From Flavobacterium sp. UGB4466 (GTDB lineage Bacteria > Bacteroidota > Bacteroidia > Flavobacteriales > Flavobacteriaceae), in NCBI RefSeq assembly GCF_903469665.1, contig NZ_CAGKLC010000011.1, positions 1-64,000 on the forward strand: a stretch of 64,000 nucleotides of DNA, given 5' to 3'. Shown piece by piece: positions 34,972-44,483 of the stretch. The position numbers and the translations under genes are program-made. The stretch's first letter is position 1; each line of letters opens with the position of its first letter. The notes beneath the pieces are model-generated. The model saw only the letters and a program-made list of their open reading frames with translations, did not search any database and had not been told where the DNA came from.

Positions 34972-37746
34972 TTATCTGAATAAATTTTTATCGAATACCA
35001 TTCTGATAGCATCGGCGTGACGACGTTTTGAACGTGTGTAACTTCCTGATGCCGGAGCAGAGTAAGCTTTTAATGAAGCTAATCTCCATTTCACAAGGTC
35101 AAAGTTCATCAACATAAAGCTGTAAGCTCCCATGTTTTTAGGCTCTTCCTGTGCCCAAACGTAATCGTCAGCATTTGGATATTGTGCGATGATTTCTTTG
35201 ATTTGCTCTACAGGGAAAGGGAATAATTGCTCGATACGAACCACTGCAACGTCATTTCTTCCATTGTTTTCTCTTTCAGCGACAATGTCGTAGTAGAATT
35301 TACCGGTACAGAATACTAAAGATTTTACGTCTTTTTTGTTTACTGTAGTATCGTCGATTGTTTCCTGGAAGCTTCCGTTTGCTAATTCCTCAACAGTAGA
35401 TACGCATCTTGGATCACGTAATAAACTTTTTGGAGAGAAAACTACCAATGGTTTACGGAATTTCGTTTTCATTTGTCTTCTGATCAAGTGGAAGAAGTTA
35501 GCCGGTGTTGTACAATCGGCAACATACATATTGTGTCTTGCACAAAGTTGTAAGTAACGTTCCATTCTTGCAGAAGAGTGTTCAGCTCCCTGACCTTCAT
35601 ATCCGTGAGGCAATAATAAAACAATACCGTTTTGGTTGTTCCATTTGTCTTCTCCACAAGAAATATACTGGTCAATCATGATTTGGGCTCCGTTAGAGAA
35701 ATCTCCAAACTGTGCTTCCCAAATAGTTAAAGCATTTGGATTCGCTAAGGCATATCCATAATCAAAACCAAGAACACCATATTCAGATAAAAGCGAGTTG
35801 AAAACACCGAATTTTCCTTTTTTGTTCGCTATAGTGTCCAGTAAAATAACTTCTTCTTCAGAATCTTCCACTTTAACTACCGCATGACGGTGAGAGAATG
35901 TACCACGCTCTACGTCCTGACCGGAAATACGAATGTCAAATCCTTCTGTTAAAAGTGAACCGTAAGCCAATGCTTCCGCAGTTCCCCAATCCAAAGTGTT
36001 GTTGTCGTATCCAACTTTTCTGTCAGTAACAATTTTAGTGATCTTGTTGATGAATTTCTTGTCTGCCGGTAATGTCGAGATTGTATTGATGATAGAATCC
36101 AGTTCCTTCTTGTCAAAAGTAGTATCTGTTTTTTCTAACATTTGCGTATCGGTTACCTGAACAAATCCATTCCATTCGTTTTGCATGAATGGAGTTATAA
36201 TCGTCAAATCTTTTTTACGGGAAGCTTCTAAGTTTTCCTCTAAAGCAGATTTGTATTCTTTTTCTAAAGCATTTACATAAGAAGCATCGATTATGCCGTC
36301 AGACAATAATTTCTCTGCATAAATATCTCTTGGATTTTTATGTTTAGCGATGATTTTATATAAAACTGGTTGTGTAAAACGAGGCTCATCACCTTCGTTA
36401 TGACCGTATTTTCTGTATCCTAATAAGTCAATAAATACGTCACGTCCAAACTGCATTCTATAATCTAATGCAAAAGATACGGCATGTACAACAGCTTCAG
36501 CATCATCGGCATTTACGTGTAATACCGGTGAAAGTGTTACTTTGGCAACATCTGTACAGTACGTAGACGAACGTGCATCTAAATAGTTAGTGGTAAAACC
36601 AACCTGATTGTTGATAACGATATGAATTGTACCACCTGTTTTGTAACCGTCAAGTTGAGCCATTTGAATGATCTCATACAAGATTCCCTGACCTGCGATT
36701 GCAGCATCTCCGTGAACGGCAATAGGTAATACTTTAGAGAAATCGTTAGGATAATATTTGTCCTGTTTTGCTCTTGTGATTCCTTCAATTACAGCTCCAA
36801 CCGTTTCTAAGTGAGAAGGGTTTGGTGCTAAATTGATATTGATGTTTTTTCCTGTTCTTGTTTTTTTGTCGGCAGTAAGACCTAAGTGGTATTTTACGTC
36901 ACCGTCAAAATATTCCTGATCGTAATCTTTACCGTCAAACTCACCAAAAATATCCTGAGTTGATTTTCCGAAGATGTTAGCCAAAACGTTCAAACGACCA
37001 CGGTGAGCCATTCCCATTACGAATTGTTCAACACCTTTTTCGGCAGCCTGCTCGATCAAAGCGTCCAAAGCCGGGATGATAGATTCTCCACCTTCTAATG
37101 AGAAACGTTTTTGTCCTACATATTTAGTATGCAGGAAGTTCTCGAAAGATACGGCCTGGTTTAATTTATTTAAGATTGTTTTCTTTTCGTCAGAAGAGAA
37201 GTTTGGCTGGTTTACGTTTACAGCCAGTTTGTCCTGGATCCATTTTACAACGCCGGGATTTCTGATGTACATGTATTCGATACCAATGTGCTGGCAGTAA
37301 ATAGTCTGAAGACGTGTAACAATATCCTGTAGTGTAGAAGGCGCTACTCCGATTGCCTGAGCAGCATCAAAAACTGTTGAAAGATCAGCAGTTGTTAATC
37401 CGAAATTTTCAATGTCTAAAGTTGGAGACGATGTTCTGCGATCACGAACTGGGTTTGTTTTAGTAAACAAGTGCCCGCGAGTACGGTAAGCATCGATTAA
37501 TTTTAGGACATTGAATTCTTTTTGTAATTTATCAGAAACTAAACTACAATCTACGTTGTCGTTTGTTACGTATTCAACGATTCGTTGAACCGGATTTTCG
37601 TCATTATAAGTCGTTTGTCCAAAATCGAAACCTTGAAAAAAACTTCTCCAGCTTGGCTCAACGCTATCTGGGTTTACTAAATACTGATCATATAATTGTG
37701 CGAAAAACTCTGTATGCGCTGCATTTAAAAATGAAAACCTATCCAT
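34972..37746 (-). CDS. sucA: 2-oxoglutarate dehydrogenase E1 component
   Basis: A 924-residue thiamine-diphosphate enzyme that decarboxylates 2-oxoglutarate and hands the succinyl group to SucB. An N-terminal 2-oxoglutarate dehydrogenase segment ([24 protein letters not shown]) is followed by [14 protein letters not shown], the ThDP-binding region around [11 protein letters not shown] ... INNQVGFTT, the [13 protein letters not shown] segment, and the C-terminal transketolase-like half with FSHRHAVV and [11 protein letters not shown] take ATG 37746 because the longer frame to 37800 spans the -7 box TACTTTTG (37790-37783). Upstream is a short divergent region shared with the outer-membrane protein gene. 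Confidence 0.96.
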   Translation of the reverse strand: MDRFSFLNAAHTEFFAQLYDQYLVNPDSVEPSWRSFFQGFDFGQTTYNDENPVQRIVEYVTNDNVDCSLVSDKLQKEFNVLKLIDAYRTRGHLFTKTNPVRDRRTSSPTLDIENFGLTTADLSTVFDAAQAIGVAPSTLQDIVTRLQTIYCQHIGIEYMYIRNPGVVKWIQDKLAVNVNQPNFSSDEKKTILNKLNQAVSFENFLHTKYVGQKRFSLEGGESIIPALDALIEQAAEKGVEQFVMGMAHRGRLNVLANIFGKSTQDIFGEFDGKDYDQEYFDGDVKYHLGLTADKKTRTGKNININLAPNPSHLETVGAVIEGITRAKQDKYYPNDFSKVLPIAVHGDAAIAGQGILYEIIQMAQLDGYKTGGTIHIVINNQVGFTTNYLDARSSTYCTDVAKVTLSPVLHVNADDAEAVVHAVSFALDYRMQFGRDVFIDLLGYRKYGHNEGDEPRFTQPVLYKIIAKHKNPRDIYAEKLLSDGIIDASYVNALEKEYKSALEENLEASRKKDLTIITPFMQNEWNGFVQVTDTQMLEKTDTTFDKKELDSIINTISTLPADKKFINKITKIVTDRKVGYDNNTLDWGTAEALAYGSLLTEGFDIRISGQDVERGTFSHRHAVVKVEDSEEEVILLDTIANKKGKFGVFNSLLSEYGVLGFDYGYALANPNALTIWEAQFGDFSNGAQIMIDQYISCGEDKWNNQNGIVLLLPHGYEGQGAEHSSARMERYLQLCARHNMYVADCTTPANFFHLIRRQMKTKFRKPLVVFSPKSLLRDPRCVSTVEELANGSFQETIDDTTVNKKDVKSLVFCTGKFYYDIVAERENNGRNDVAVVRIEQLFPFPVEQIKEIIAQYPNADDYVWAQEEPKNMGAYSFMLMNFDLVKWRLASLKAYSAPASGSYTRSKRRHADAIRMVFDKNLFR

Positions 37747-37862
37747 AATATGAGTGAATATACTTTTTGTTAAATAGAATCGCAAAAGTACAACAATCAC
37801 ATTTATTTAAATCTTTTTTTTACGTACTTTTACGTAAAAATTTGTTAAAAATAGACTCTACT

Positions 37863-38414
37863 ATGGATAAAAATCAAATTTCAATCGTTTTCAAAACTTT
37901 TTTTGTGATTTTGGCTGTCTCATTTTCGAGTTCTGCTTTTGCACAACAAAAATATGTCATAGACAACAGCAATCATTTTTGGGAGAAAGTTCAGTTTGGA
38001 GGAGGTCTTGGTTTAGGAATTGGTTCCGGATATACGGACATTTCGGTTTCACCAAGTGCTATTTATAATGTAAACGAAATTGTAGCGGTTGGTGTTGGAT
38101 TGCAGTTTGGTTATTTGTCTTCTAAAAATTATTATAGTTCTTTTGTTTATGGTGGAAGCCTGGTTGGACTCGTGAATCCGATTCCTGAAATTCAGCTGTC
38201 AGCAGAATTGGAACAGGTTCGTATCAATACAGACTATAAATCAACGGCCTATCGACCAAGTTACTCTGATGATTATTGGAATACCGCCTTGTACCTCGGT
38301 GCGGGTTACCGAACCGGAAGTGTTACTATTGGAGCACGTTATGATGTTTTGTATGATAAAAATACAAGTCTTTACGGATCAGGATTTATGCCTTTTGTGA
38401 GAGTTTATTTTTAG
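37863..38414 (+). CDS. Outer-membrane beta-barrel protein, porin-like
   Basis: A 183-residue protein with a signal peptide (about 1-27, ending SAFAQ) and about eight amphipathic beta strands rich in aromatic and glycine residues, ending in FMPFVRVYF with a C-terminal Phe, as in small outer-membrane barrels. Homologues in Flavobacteria are sometimes mislabelled alpha-ketoglutarate decarboxylase because they sit beside sucA. I take ATG 37863 (MDKNQISIVF) because the frame from 37767 overlaps the sucA promoter and start. Function unknown. Confidence 0.75.
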   Translation: MDKNQISIVFKTFFVILAVSFSSSAFAQQKYVIDNSNHFWEKVQFGGGLGLGIGSGYTDISVSPSAIYNVNEIVAVGVGLQFGYLSSKNYYSSFVYGGSLVGLVNPIPEIQLSAELEQVRINTDYKSTAYRPSYSDDYWNTALYLGAGYRTGSVTIGARYDVLYDKNTSLYGSGFMPFVRVYF

Positions 38415-38416
38415 AG

Positions 38417-38440
38417 GTGCTGAGATGCTAAGATGCTAAG
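38417..38440. repeat. Octad-periodic repeat, inverted copy, 5' of the RraB gene
   Basis: CTGAG-ATG-CTAAG-ATG-CTAAG follows the upstream stop codon almost directly. Read on the minus strand these are CTTAG-N3 and CTCAG-N3 units of eight bases, the inverse of the array at 38886-38941. Confidence 0.7.
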
Positions 38441-38473
38441 TTTTTAATTCATTATCATAATTACAGTTCTTAA

Positions 38474-38890
38474 ATGAAAAAATATTTTGCTCTTCTTTTT
38501 GGAATTCTTCTTGGAAGTTCGTCCTGTCAACAAAAGGAAACAAAAAACGTTGATGTTAAAAAACAAGCTCAAATAGATGCAAATCTTGGAGTGATAAATT
38601 CTTTGAGTAATGCTGGTGATAAGCTAACTGCTTCAAGAGAAGTTTTTCACTGGATTTATTTCAAAGATGAAAAACAAAGAAATAATTATTTGACAGAAGT
38701 TAGTAAGAAAGGATTTGAACTAGTGAGTTCAGATAAAATTAATGATGAGTTTCCATATCAATTACAAATAAAAAGGATTGACAAAGTTGATGAAAATAGT
38801 GTAAATGATTATGTAATCTATCTATGGGAAAGGGCAATTGAATATAATGGAGATTACGATGGATGGGAAACAAGTATAGAAAAAACTTAG
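38474..38890 (+). CDS. Putative lipoprotein with RraB domain
   Basis: A 138-residue protein with a lipoprotein signal (lipobox LGSSSC, C18) and an RraB-type domain: REVFHWIYFKDEKQRNNY near 55-72 and a closing EYNGDYDGWETSI, where the D-Y-D-G-W-E motif is the family's best-conserved piece. RraB of E. coli is a cytoplasmic protein that inhibits RNase E; an exported, lipid-anchored copy cannot do that and presumably binds another partner. The gene's TAG stop lies inside the first unit of the downstream octad repeat. The start ATG at 38474 gives the whole signal peptide. Confidence 0.75.
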   Translation: MKKYFALLFGILLGSSSCQQKETKNVDVKKQAQIDANLGVINSLSNAGDKLTASREVFHWIYFKDEKQRNNYLTEVSKKGFELVSSDKINDEFPYQLQIKRIDKVDENSVNDYVIYLWERAIEYNGDYDGWETSIEKT

Positions 38891-38941
38891 AATCTCAGAA
38901 ACTTAGAGCCTCAGCACCTTAGTATCTCAGTACCTTAGCCC
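38886..38941. repeat. Octad-periodic repeat CTYAG-N3 after the RraB gene
   Basis: Seven units of exactly eight bases alternate CTTAG and CTCAG, each followed by three variable bases (AAT, AAA, AGC, CAC, TAT, TAC, CCC). The first unit contains the TAG stop of the lipoprotein gene. Confidence 0.8.
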
Positions 38942-38943
38942 CT

Positions 38944-39297
38944 CTACTTATAATAATTTCGGAACCAAACCTTCTGCCATTCTCTTTTTAAAATCAAAAA
39001 GGAAACCTGCTCGGCTAAGATTACCAAATCAGAACCGTCGAGTTTTTTGATTTCATCTTCAGAAACATCGATGATATAAAGCAGATTGAGGTACTCCGCA
39101 AATTTGTACTGAATCATTCTATAGATTTTCTCGTGAAGTTGAATTTTTAGTTCTTCGGGAGAAATGCTCATTGGAAAATCTATTCCTTCGTTGGCCAAAT
39201 TAAAGTCTTTGTTAATTTGCTCAATCAAACTTAAATATAGATTTTCGCTTTCGGCATCAGCCAATAAAATGTCGGTATTTGCAGGGATTGGAAACAT
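38944..39297 (-). CDS. Hypothetical protein
   Basis: A 117-residue cytoplasmic, acidic, alpha-helical protein with no signal or membrane segment. It starts MFPIPANTDILLADAES and contains IQLHEKIYRMIQYKFAEYLNLLYIIDVSEDEIKKL in the middle (shown only in part: RMIQYKFAEYLNLLYIIDVS). The composition and codon use resemble the neighbours, and it is likely a conserved Flavobacterial protein, but I recognise no family. It is convergent with the RraB gene and 41 bases downstream of the LacI gene end. Confidence 0.6.
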   Translation of the reverse strand: MFPIPANTDILLADAESENLYLSLIEQINKDFNLANEGIDFPMSISPEELKIQLHEKIYRMIQYKFAEYLNLLYIIDVSEDEIKKLDGSDLVILAEQVSFLILKREWQKVWFRNYYK

Positions 39298-39338
39298 TGA
39301 GGCTTTTTAAGAATTGACGCAAAGTTAAAACTAAAAAA

Positions 39339-40364
39339 TCATTTTACGGTTGATTCTCTTTCAATGATTCTTGTAGGAAGTTCAATAATTTGATGCGTCA
39401 CCGGCCGATGCTCTTTCAGGTCGGCAATTTCATCGATTAAAAGCGAAACGGCCTGATGGCCCATTTCAAAGCCGGGCTGGTCAATTGTGGTTAATTTAGG
39501 TGAGATAACCGTGCTCATAAACCAGTTGCTGAATCCAAAAACCGCTACCTGTTCCGGTGTTTTGATTCCCGCCTCATTAAAATATTTGATAATTCCGATA
39601 GCGACCAGATCAGTGATGGCAAAAATCGCGTCTATGTCCGGGTGCTCCGTCATTATTTTCTGAGCATTTTCGTAACCATCCTCAAAATCGGTATTATTGT
39701 CACATACATAAACCAGTTTGGAATCGTATTCAATCCCATGTGCTTCCAAAGCTCTTTTGTATCCTAAGAATCTGTCGATGGAGTTTTGAGGAACATAAGA
39801 ACCTCTAAAATGTGCGATCTTTTTGAATCCTTTATTAATAAGATAGGAAACGGCATCGAATGCCGCTTTAGCATCATTGATCACGACTTTGGAACAATCG
39901 ACTCTTTTGGCAATTTTATCAAATAAAACAACGGGCGTGTTTTTGCGGATCGCTTCATTAATATGAGTAAAATCATCTGTTTCATTAGAGAGTGACATTA
40001 AAACCCCGTCAACTCGTTTTTGAATTAATAAGGCCAGCTGTTTTTTCTCCAGTTCGTATTTTTCGTTGGATTGTAATATAATGACAAGATATCCTCTTTT
40101 TTCGGCTTCTTCGAGAATACCATTTAAGACACTGGAGAAGAAATGATGCACGGTAGCCGGAATGATTACACCTATTGTTTTGGTTTCGTTGGTTCTTAGG
40201 TTTACCGCGACCGAATTGGGCATGTAATTCATGGTTTCGGCCATTTCGATCACGCGGGCACGTGTAGACTTACTAATATCGGTATAGCCTTTTAATGCCT
40301 TTGAAACCGTGGTAACCGAAATTCCCAATGCCGAGGCTATATCTATTAATTTGGTGTCATTCAT
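39339..40364 (-). CDS. LacI-family transcriptional repressor of the trehalose locus
   Basis: A 341-residue regulator: N-terminal helix-turn-helix (TKLIDIASALGISVTTVSKAL, quoted in part: ALGISVTTVSKALKGY) with hinge helix MAETMNYMPNSVAVNLRT, followed by a periplasmic-binding-protein-like sensor domain (IGVIIPATVHHFFSSVLNGILEEA and the effector pocket segments). It is divergent from the trehalose TonB receptor, transporter and trehalase genes. The shared 167-base region carries two CG-centred palindromes, the probable operators. The effector is likely trehalose or a derivative, inferred from the adjacent trehalase. Confidence 0.9.
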   Translation of the reverse strand: MNDTKLIDIASALGISVTTVSKALKGYTDISKSTRARVIEMAETMNYMPNSVAVNLRTNETKTIGVIIPATVHHFFSSVLNGILEEAEKRGYLVIILQSNEKYELEKKQLALLIQKRVDGVLMSLSNETDDFTHINEAIRKNTPVVLFDKIAKRVDCSKVVINDAKAAFDAVSYLINKGFKKIAHFRGSYVPQNSIDRFLGYKRALEAHGIEYDSKLVYVCDNNTDFEDGYENAQKIMTEHPDIDAIFAITDLVAIGIIKYFNEAGIKTPEQVAVFGFSNWFMSTVISPKLTTIDQPGFEMGHQAVSLLIDEIADLKEHRPVTHQIIELPTRIIERESTVK

Positions 40365-40412
40365 GAAATAAAAGTACTAAAAAATAAAGTGTATTGATAA
40401 AAAAATAACTTC

Positions 40413-40448
40413 CGAAAACGTTTTAGGGGATTTCGAAAACGTTTTCGA
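40413..40448. promoter_or_regulatory. Two LacI-type operators in the divergent region
   Basis: AAAACGTTTT at 40415-40424 and TCGAAAACGTTTTCGA, a perfect 16-bp palindrome, at 40433-40448. Both have the central CG usual for LacI-family operators, and the second lies about 85 bases before the receptor start codon. No complete -33/-7 pair was found nearby. Confidence 0.75.
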
Positions 40449-40531
40449 TTTAGAATTCTTAAATTAGAGTTAATTCCTTGAGTAAGTTTACATTTCATAA
40501 ATGAAAGATTTACTAACTAAACCAAAAAAAC

Positions 40532-43171
40532 ATGAAACAGCAACATTCTTATTTAAGCATAGTATTTCTGATATGGTGCTTAATCTCTGTTCCGAACCAT
40601 TTGTTTGCACAGCATAAAAATACCGTTTCCGGAAAAGTACTCGATGAGAGCGGACAAACGATTCCGGGAGCCAATGTTTCGCTTAAAGGAACAGATAAAA
40701 ATACGATTACAGATGAAAACGGAAGGTTCGTATTTTCCAATATTCCCGCAGGAGATTATACCATTGTAGCGACCAATGTGGGGTGTAAAACCTTTGGAAA
40801 ACAAATCACTGTAAAAGAAGGAGAATCTCTAGAGGTTAGTTTACTTCTGGAAGGGGAATCACAAAGTTTGAAAGAAGTGGTCGTAACAGGATCTTCAAGT
40901 CCGAGGTCTAAATTAGAATCCAGTGTGGCCATTACCACCATGGGAGCTAAGGCTATCGAAGACAGGGCACCGGCAAGTACAGCTGCTTTATTGCAAACGA
41001 TTCCCGGATTTGTGGTAGAAGCTTCAGGGGGAGAAATTGGAAACAACCTTTTTGCAAGAGGAATTCCGTCTGCCGGAGCCTATGAGTATGTACAGATTCA
41101 GGAAGACGGATTGCCGGTTTTTGAAGATGGCGCGCTGCAATTTGCGAATGCTGATACTTTTTACAGATTAGACGAAACCGTGAGCAAAATGGAAGCAGTT
41201 CGCGGGGGCTCAGCATCTATTTTTGCTAATAATGCGCCGGGAGGAATCATCAATTTTATTTCGAAGACAGGACAGAATGACTTTCAGGGAAGAGCTAAAT
41301 TCTCGACTTCAGATTACGGAATGTTCCGTACCGACCTTAATTTATCGGGGGCTTTAATTCAGGACAAATTGTTCTTTAACGTTGGAGGTTTTTACAGAGC
41401 CGATAATGGGGTAAGAAATACCGGTTTTACTGCTAATAAAGGAGGGCAGATCAAAGGAAATATTACTTATAAATTTGATGATAACGATTATTTGAGAATT
41501 AACTTCAAACATCTGGATGACAGAAATGCGTTCTATTTACCGATTCCATTAAAAAGTAATAATGGTAAAATAGAAGGAATTCCGGGCTTTAATCCAAATT
41601 ACGGAACCTTGACGTCAGTAAATTTTAGCCGTTTAAATGTACCGCAATACGGTGGGGGAACTTTTACGGCAGATTTGGAAGATGGATCTCATCCGATCAT
41701 CAACTCGATCGGTGCGGAATTTAAAAAGAAGATATCGGAGAAAGTGACGTTTAAGAATGCCTTCAAACAAACCAATATCAATTTGAATTACAATGCTATT
41801 TTTCCAAATGGAGGTCCGTGGACACAAGATGCTTATGCAACAGGGGTTCAGAATACCACGGCCAGTAACCTGACCTATTCTTATGTCGATAATGGAGCAA
41901 CTCTTGATCCGAATGCCTTAATTATGAGAGCAGATCTTTGGCACATCGAGAAAAAGATGAACAATTTTGCGAACAATTTCTCTTTTGCGTTTGATTTAGA
42001 TCCTGTAAAACTGACTGCGGGTTACTATTATTCCAACTGGAAATCGAATCAATACTGGAATTGGAACTCGTATTTAGTGGGAGTTTCAGACAATCCGAGA
42101 TTGTTAAATGTAAAAGACAATACATCAGGCGTAAATCATACCTGGAATGGGGTGGAAAGAATTACTTGGTTAGAAAGAGATGCCCAAACCAAAGGGGTTT
42201 TGAATGATGTTTATGCCGATGCTGAAATCAAAGCGACAGACAAGCTGACTTTCAATGCCGGTTTACGATACAATAAAGACAAGTATTCAGGGTACCGAGA
42301 CAATGCGAGATTTTTTGCAGAGAACCTGGGGATTTTAAACAACAATACGGCCGATGATAAGGTAACAACGGTAAAAGGAAATCCGTATACGTACTGGCGA
42401 TATGATGTGAGCGAATGGTCGTATACCGCTGCCGGAAACTACAAATTCAATGACAATATGGCTTCGTATGTACGTTACAGCCACGGTTTCAGATCGCCTA
42501 TTGAAGAGTCCTTTTATGATAATGCAGCCGATTTGAGCAAGCTGGAAAACACCGAGGTAAATCAGTTTGAGTTGGGGTATAAATATTCTAATTCTTTCTT
42601 CAATGTAAATGCCAACTTGTTTCACATGGGCTTAAAAAATGTTGCCTTTACGGATATTTTATCGGATGGATCTTCTGAGAATAAATTTGCCGATGTAAAC
42701 AATATTGGTCTTGAAGTAGAAACGAATGCCAGATATAAAATGGTAAAAATGAACTTTACGTTTACGGTTCAAAAACCGGAGTATGATAATTTTACGGGTA
42801 CCAATGCTGACGGATCGACTTTTAATTTTAACGGAAACACAGCCAGAAGAATCCCTAAGTTTTTCTGTAACTTAAGACCGGAAGTGGATATTACAAAAGA
42901 TTTTACAGCTTATGTGCAGTTCTCTTATTATGATAAAAAATTCACGAATCAGGACAATAAACAAGTTTTGCCGGCTTATAAAGAAGTAGGGGCGGGATTA
43001 AATTATACCTATCATAATCTTCGTTTTGCGGTTGATGCTTCAAACTTGTTCAATGAAATAGGTTTAACCGAAGGTGATCCAAGACAAACTACGTCAGCCG
43101 CAAGTGATGTGTTTATGGCAAGACCAATTTTAGGACGCGCCTTTAGATTTTCGGTGGCGATTAATTTTTAA
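40532..43171 (+). CDS. TonB-dependent receptor of the trehalose locus
   Basis: An 879-residue outer-membrane receptor. Signal peptide (1-26, ending LFAQ), carboxypeptidase-regulatory-like domain (about 32-115), plug with TVSKMEAVRGGSASIFANNAPGGIINFIS, then a barrel ending FRFSVAINF with terminal Phe. The GGSASIFANNAPGG form of the plug motif differs from siderophore receptors and matches SusC-like sugar importers; however no SusD surface lipoprotein gene is beside it, as expected for a small sugar that can be bound by the barrel alone. Divergent LacI gene, downstream transporter and trehalase support trehalose import, which is an inference. Confidence 0.85.
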   Translation: MKQQHSYLSIVFLIWCLISVPNHLFAQHKNTVSGKVLDESGQTIPGANVSLKGTDKNTITDENGRFVFSNIPAGDYTIVATNVGCKTFGKQITVKEGESLEVSLLLEGESQSLKEVVVTGSSSPRSKLESSVAITTMGAKAIEDRAPASTAALLQTIPGFVVEASGGEIGNNLFARGIPSAGAYEYVQIQEDGLPVFEDGALQFANADTFYRLDETVSKMEAVRGGSASIFANNAPGGIINFISKTGQNDFQGRAKFSTSDYGMFRTDLNLSGALIQDKLFFNVGGFYRADNGVRNTGFTANKGGQIKGNITYKFDDNDYLRINFKHLDDRNAFYLPIPLKSNNGKIEGIPGFNPNYGTLTSVNFSRLNVPQYGGGTFTADLEDGSHPIINSIGAEFKKKISEKVTFKNAFKQTNINLNYNAIFPNGGPWTQDAYATGVQNTTASNLTYSYVDNGATLDPNALIMRADLWHIEKKMNNFANNFSFAFDLDPVKLTAGYYYSNWKSNQYWNWNSYLVGVSDNPRLLNVKDNTSGVNHTWNGVERITWLERDAQTKGVLNDVYADAEIKATDKLTFNAGLRYNKDKYSGYRDNARFFAENLGILNNNTADDKVTTVKGNPYTYWRYDVSEWSYTAAGNYKFNDNMASYVRYSHGFRSPIEESFYDNAADLSKLENTEVNQFELGYKYSNSFFNVNANLFHMGLKNVAFTDILSDGSSENKFADVNNIGLEVETNARYKMVKMNFTFTVQKPEYDNFTGTNADGSTFNFNGNTARRIPKFFCNLRPEVDITKDFTAYVQFSYYDKKFTNQDNKQVLPAYKEVGAGLNYTYHNLRFAVDASNLFNEIGLTEGDPRQTTSAASDVFMARPILGRAFRFSVAINF

Positions 43172-43203
43172 GAGATTGTGAAATGTGAGATGTAGAGTAT
43201 GTT

Positions 43204-43230
43204 CGAAACCTGAAACCTGAAACCTGAAAC
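43204..43230. repeat. Heptad-periodic repeat between receptor and transporter genes
   Basis: GAAACCT repeats at exact seven-base steps (four units, last partial) in the 91-base gap between two co-directional genes. Confidence 0.75.
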
Positions 43231-43262
43231 ATTTCAACTATTAAACGACAAACCAATAAAAA

Positions 43263-44483
43263 ATGAAAAACATAGGAATTAAAATCTCTCTTTACCTCAA
43301 TTATTTTGTCTTCGCTATTCTCCTGAATAGCGTAGGCATTGTGATTTTGAAATCGCAGAAAAATTATGGAGTAGATGAAGTTCAGGCGAGTATTTTAGAA
43401 GCGTTTAAGGACATGCCTATTGCGATTGTTTCCTTTTTTATAGCCTCTTTTTTGCCCAGAATCGGCTATCGAAAATCCATGCTGATTGGTTTGGGTTTGG
43501 TTACTCTGGCTTGTATTTCCATGTATTTTGGAAATTCATTTGACAATGCTAAAATTCTTTTTGCAACCGTTGGAGTTTCGTTTGCCTTGATTAAAGTTTC
43601 GGTTTATTCCTTAATTGGTACTGTTACCGAAACCAAAAAAGAACACAATGCCTTGATGAGCAGTATTGAAGGTTTTTTTATGGTTGGAATTGCACTGGCT
43701 TATTTTCTGTTTCCGGCTTTTAATAAGGAAGAGGATCCCAATTCGTGGCTAAATGTGTATTGGTTTCTTGCCGGATTGTCGTTGCTGTCGTTTCTGTTTT
43801 TGTGCTTTGTGAAGTTTGAAGAAACCGAAGTCGCCGCAGGAGCAAATCTCAAAGACGATTTCATGCAAATGTTCCGTTTAATGGCGAAATTGCTAACGGT
43901 TGTTTTTGTAATCAGTGTCTTTTTGTTTGTAATGATTGAACAGGGAATCCTTTCCTGGTTGCCTACATTCAATACAAAAGTGCTGCATTTGCCTGAAAAT
44001 ATAAGCATTATGATGGCTAGTATTTTGGCCATTTCACTGGCAGCCGGAAGGATGATTGCCGGAATTGTAACTAAAAAAGTGGGCTGGCTCTGGGTGCTAA
44101 GTTTCTGTATTCTTTCAGCCATGCTGATTGTAGTTTTTGTACTTCCAAAAACCGTTGGATTGGAAGTGAAAAGCATCAATACCCTGGCAGACATACCTTT
44201 AATTGGTTTCGCATTTCCTTTAATTGGACTGTTTATTGCACCAATTTATCCGTTGTTAAATTCGATTGTATTGAGTGCGCTGCCTAAAAATCTGCAAAGT
44301 TCGATGACAGGATTAATTGTGATTTTTTCGGCTCTTGGCGGAACATTAGGCTCCAGAATAACAGGCTGGCTGTTTAAAAATGAAGGACCGGAAAAGGCAT
44401 TTTATTTTACATTAATTCCAATGTCTTTATTATTAGTGTCTTTTTTTATTCTTAAAAAAATAACTGCAAAAGATGAAATTTAA
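43263..44483 (+). CDS. MFS sugar transporter
   Basis: A 406-residue major-facilitator protein with twelve predicted transmembrane helices and the usual central loop near 190-205 (FEETEVAAGANLKDDFMQ). A GYRKS stretch after helix 2 is in the place of the family's loop 2-3 motif. It would move the sugar across the inner membrane by proton symport. It overlaps the trehalase gene by 11 bases, indicating translational coupling, so trehalose is the probable substrate. Confidence 0.85.
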   Translation: MKNIGIKISLYLNYFVFAILLNSVGIVILKSQKNYGVDEVQASILEAFKDMPIAIVSFFIASFLPRIGYRKSMLIGLGLVTLACISMYFGNSFDNAKILFATVGVSFALIKVSVYSLIGTVTETKKEHNALMSSIEGFFMVGIALAYFLFPAFNKEEDPNSWLNVYWFLAGLSLLSFLFLCFVKFEETEVAAGANLKDDFMQMFRLMAKLLTVVFVISVFLFVMIEQGILSWLPTFNTKVLHLPENISIMMASILAISLAAGRMIAGIVTKKVGWLWVLSFCILSAMLIVVFVLPKTVGLEVKSINTLADIPLIGFAFPLIGLFIAPIYPLLNSIVLSALPKNLQSSMTGLIVIFSALGGTLGSRITGWLFKNEGPEKAFYFTLIPMSLLLVSFFILKKITAKDEI

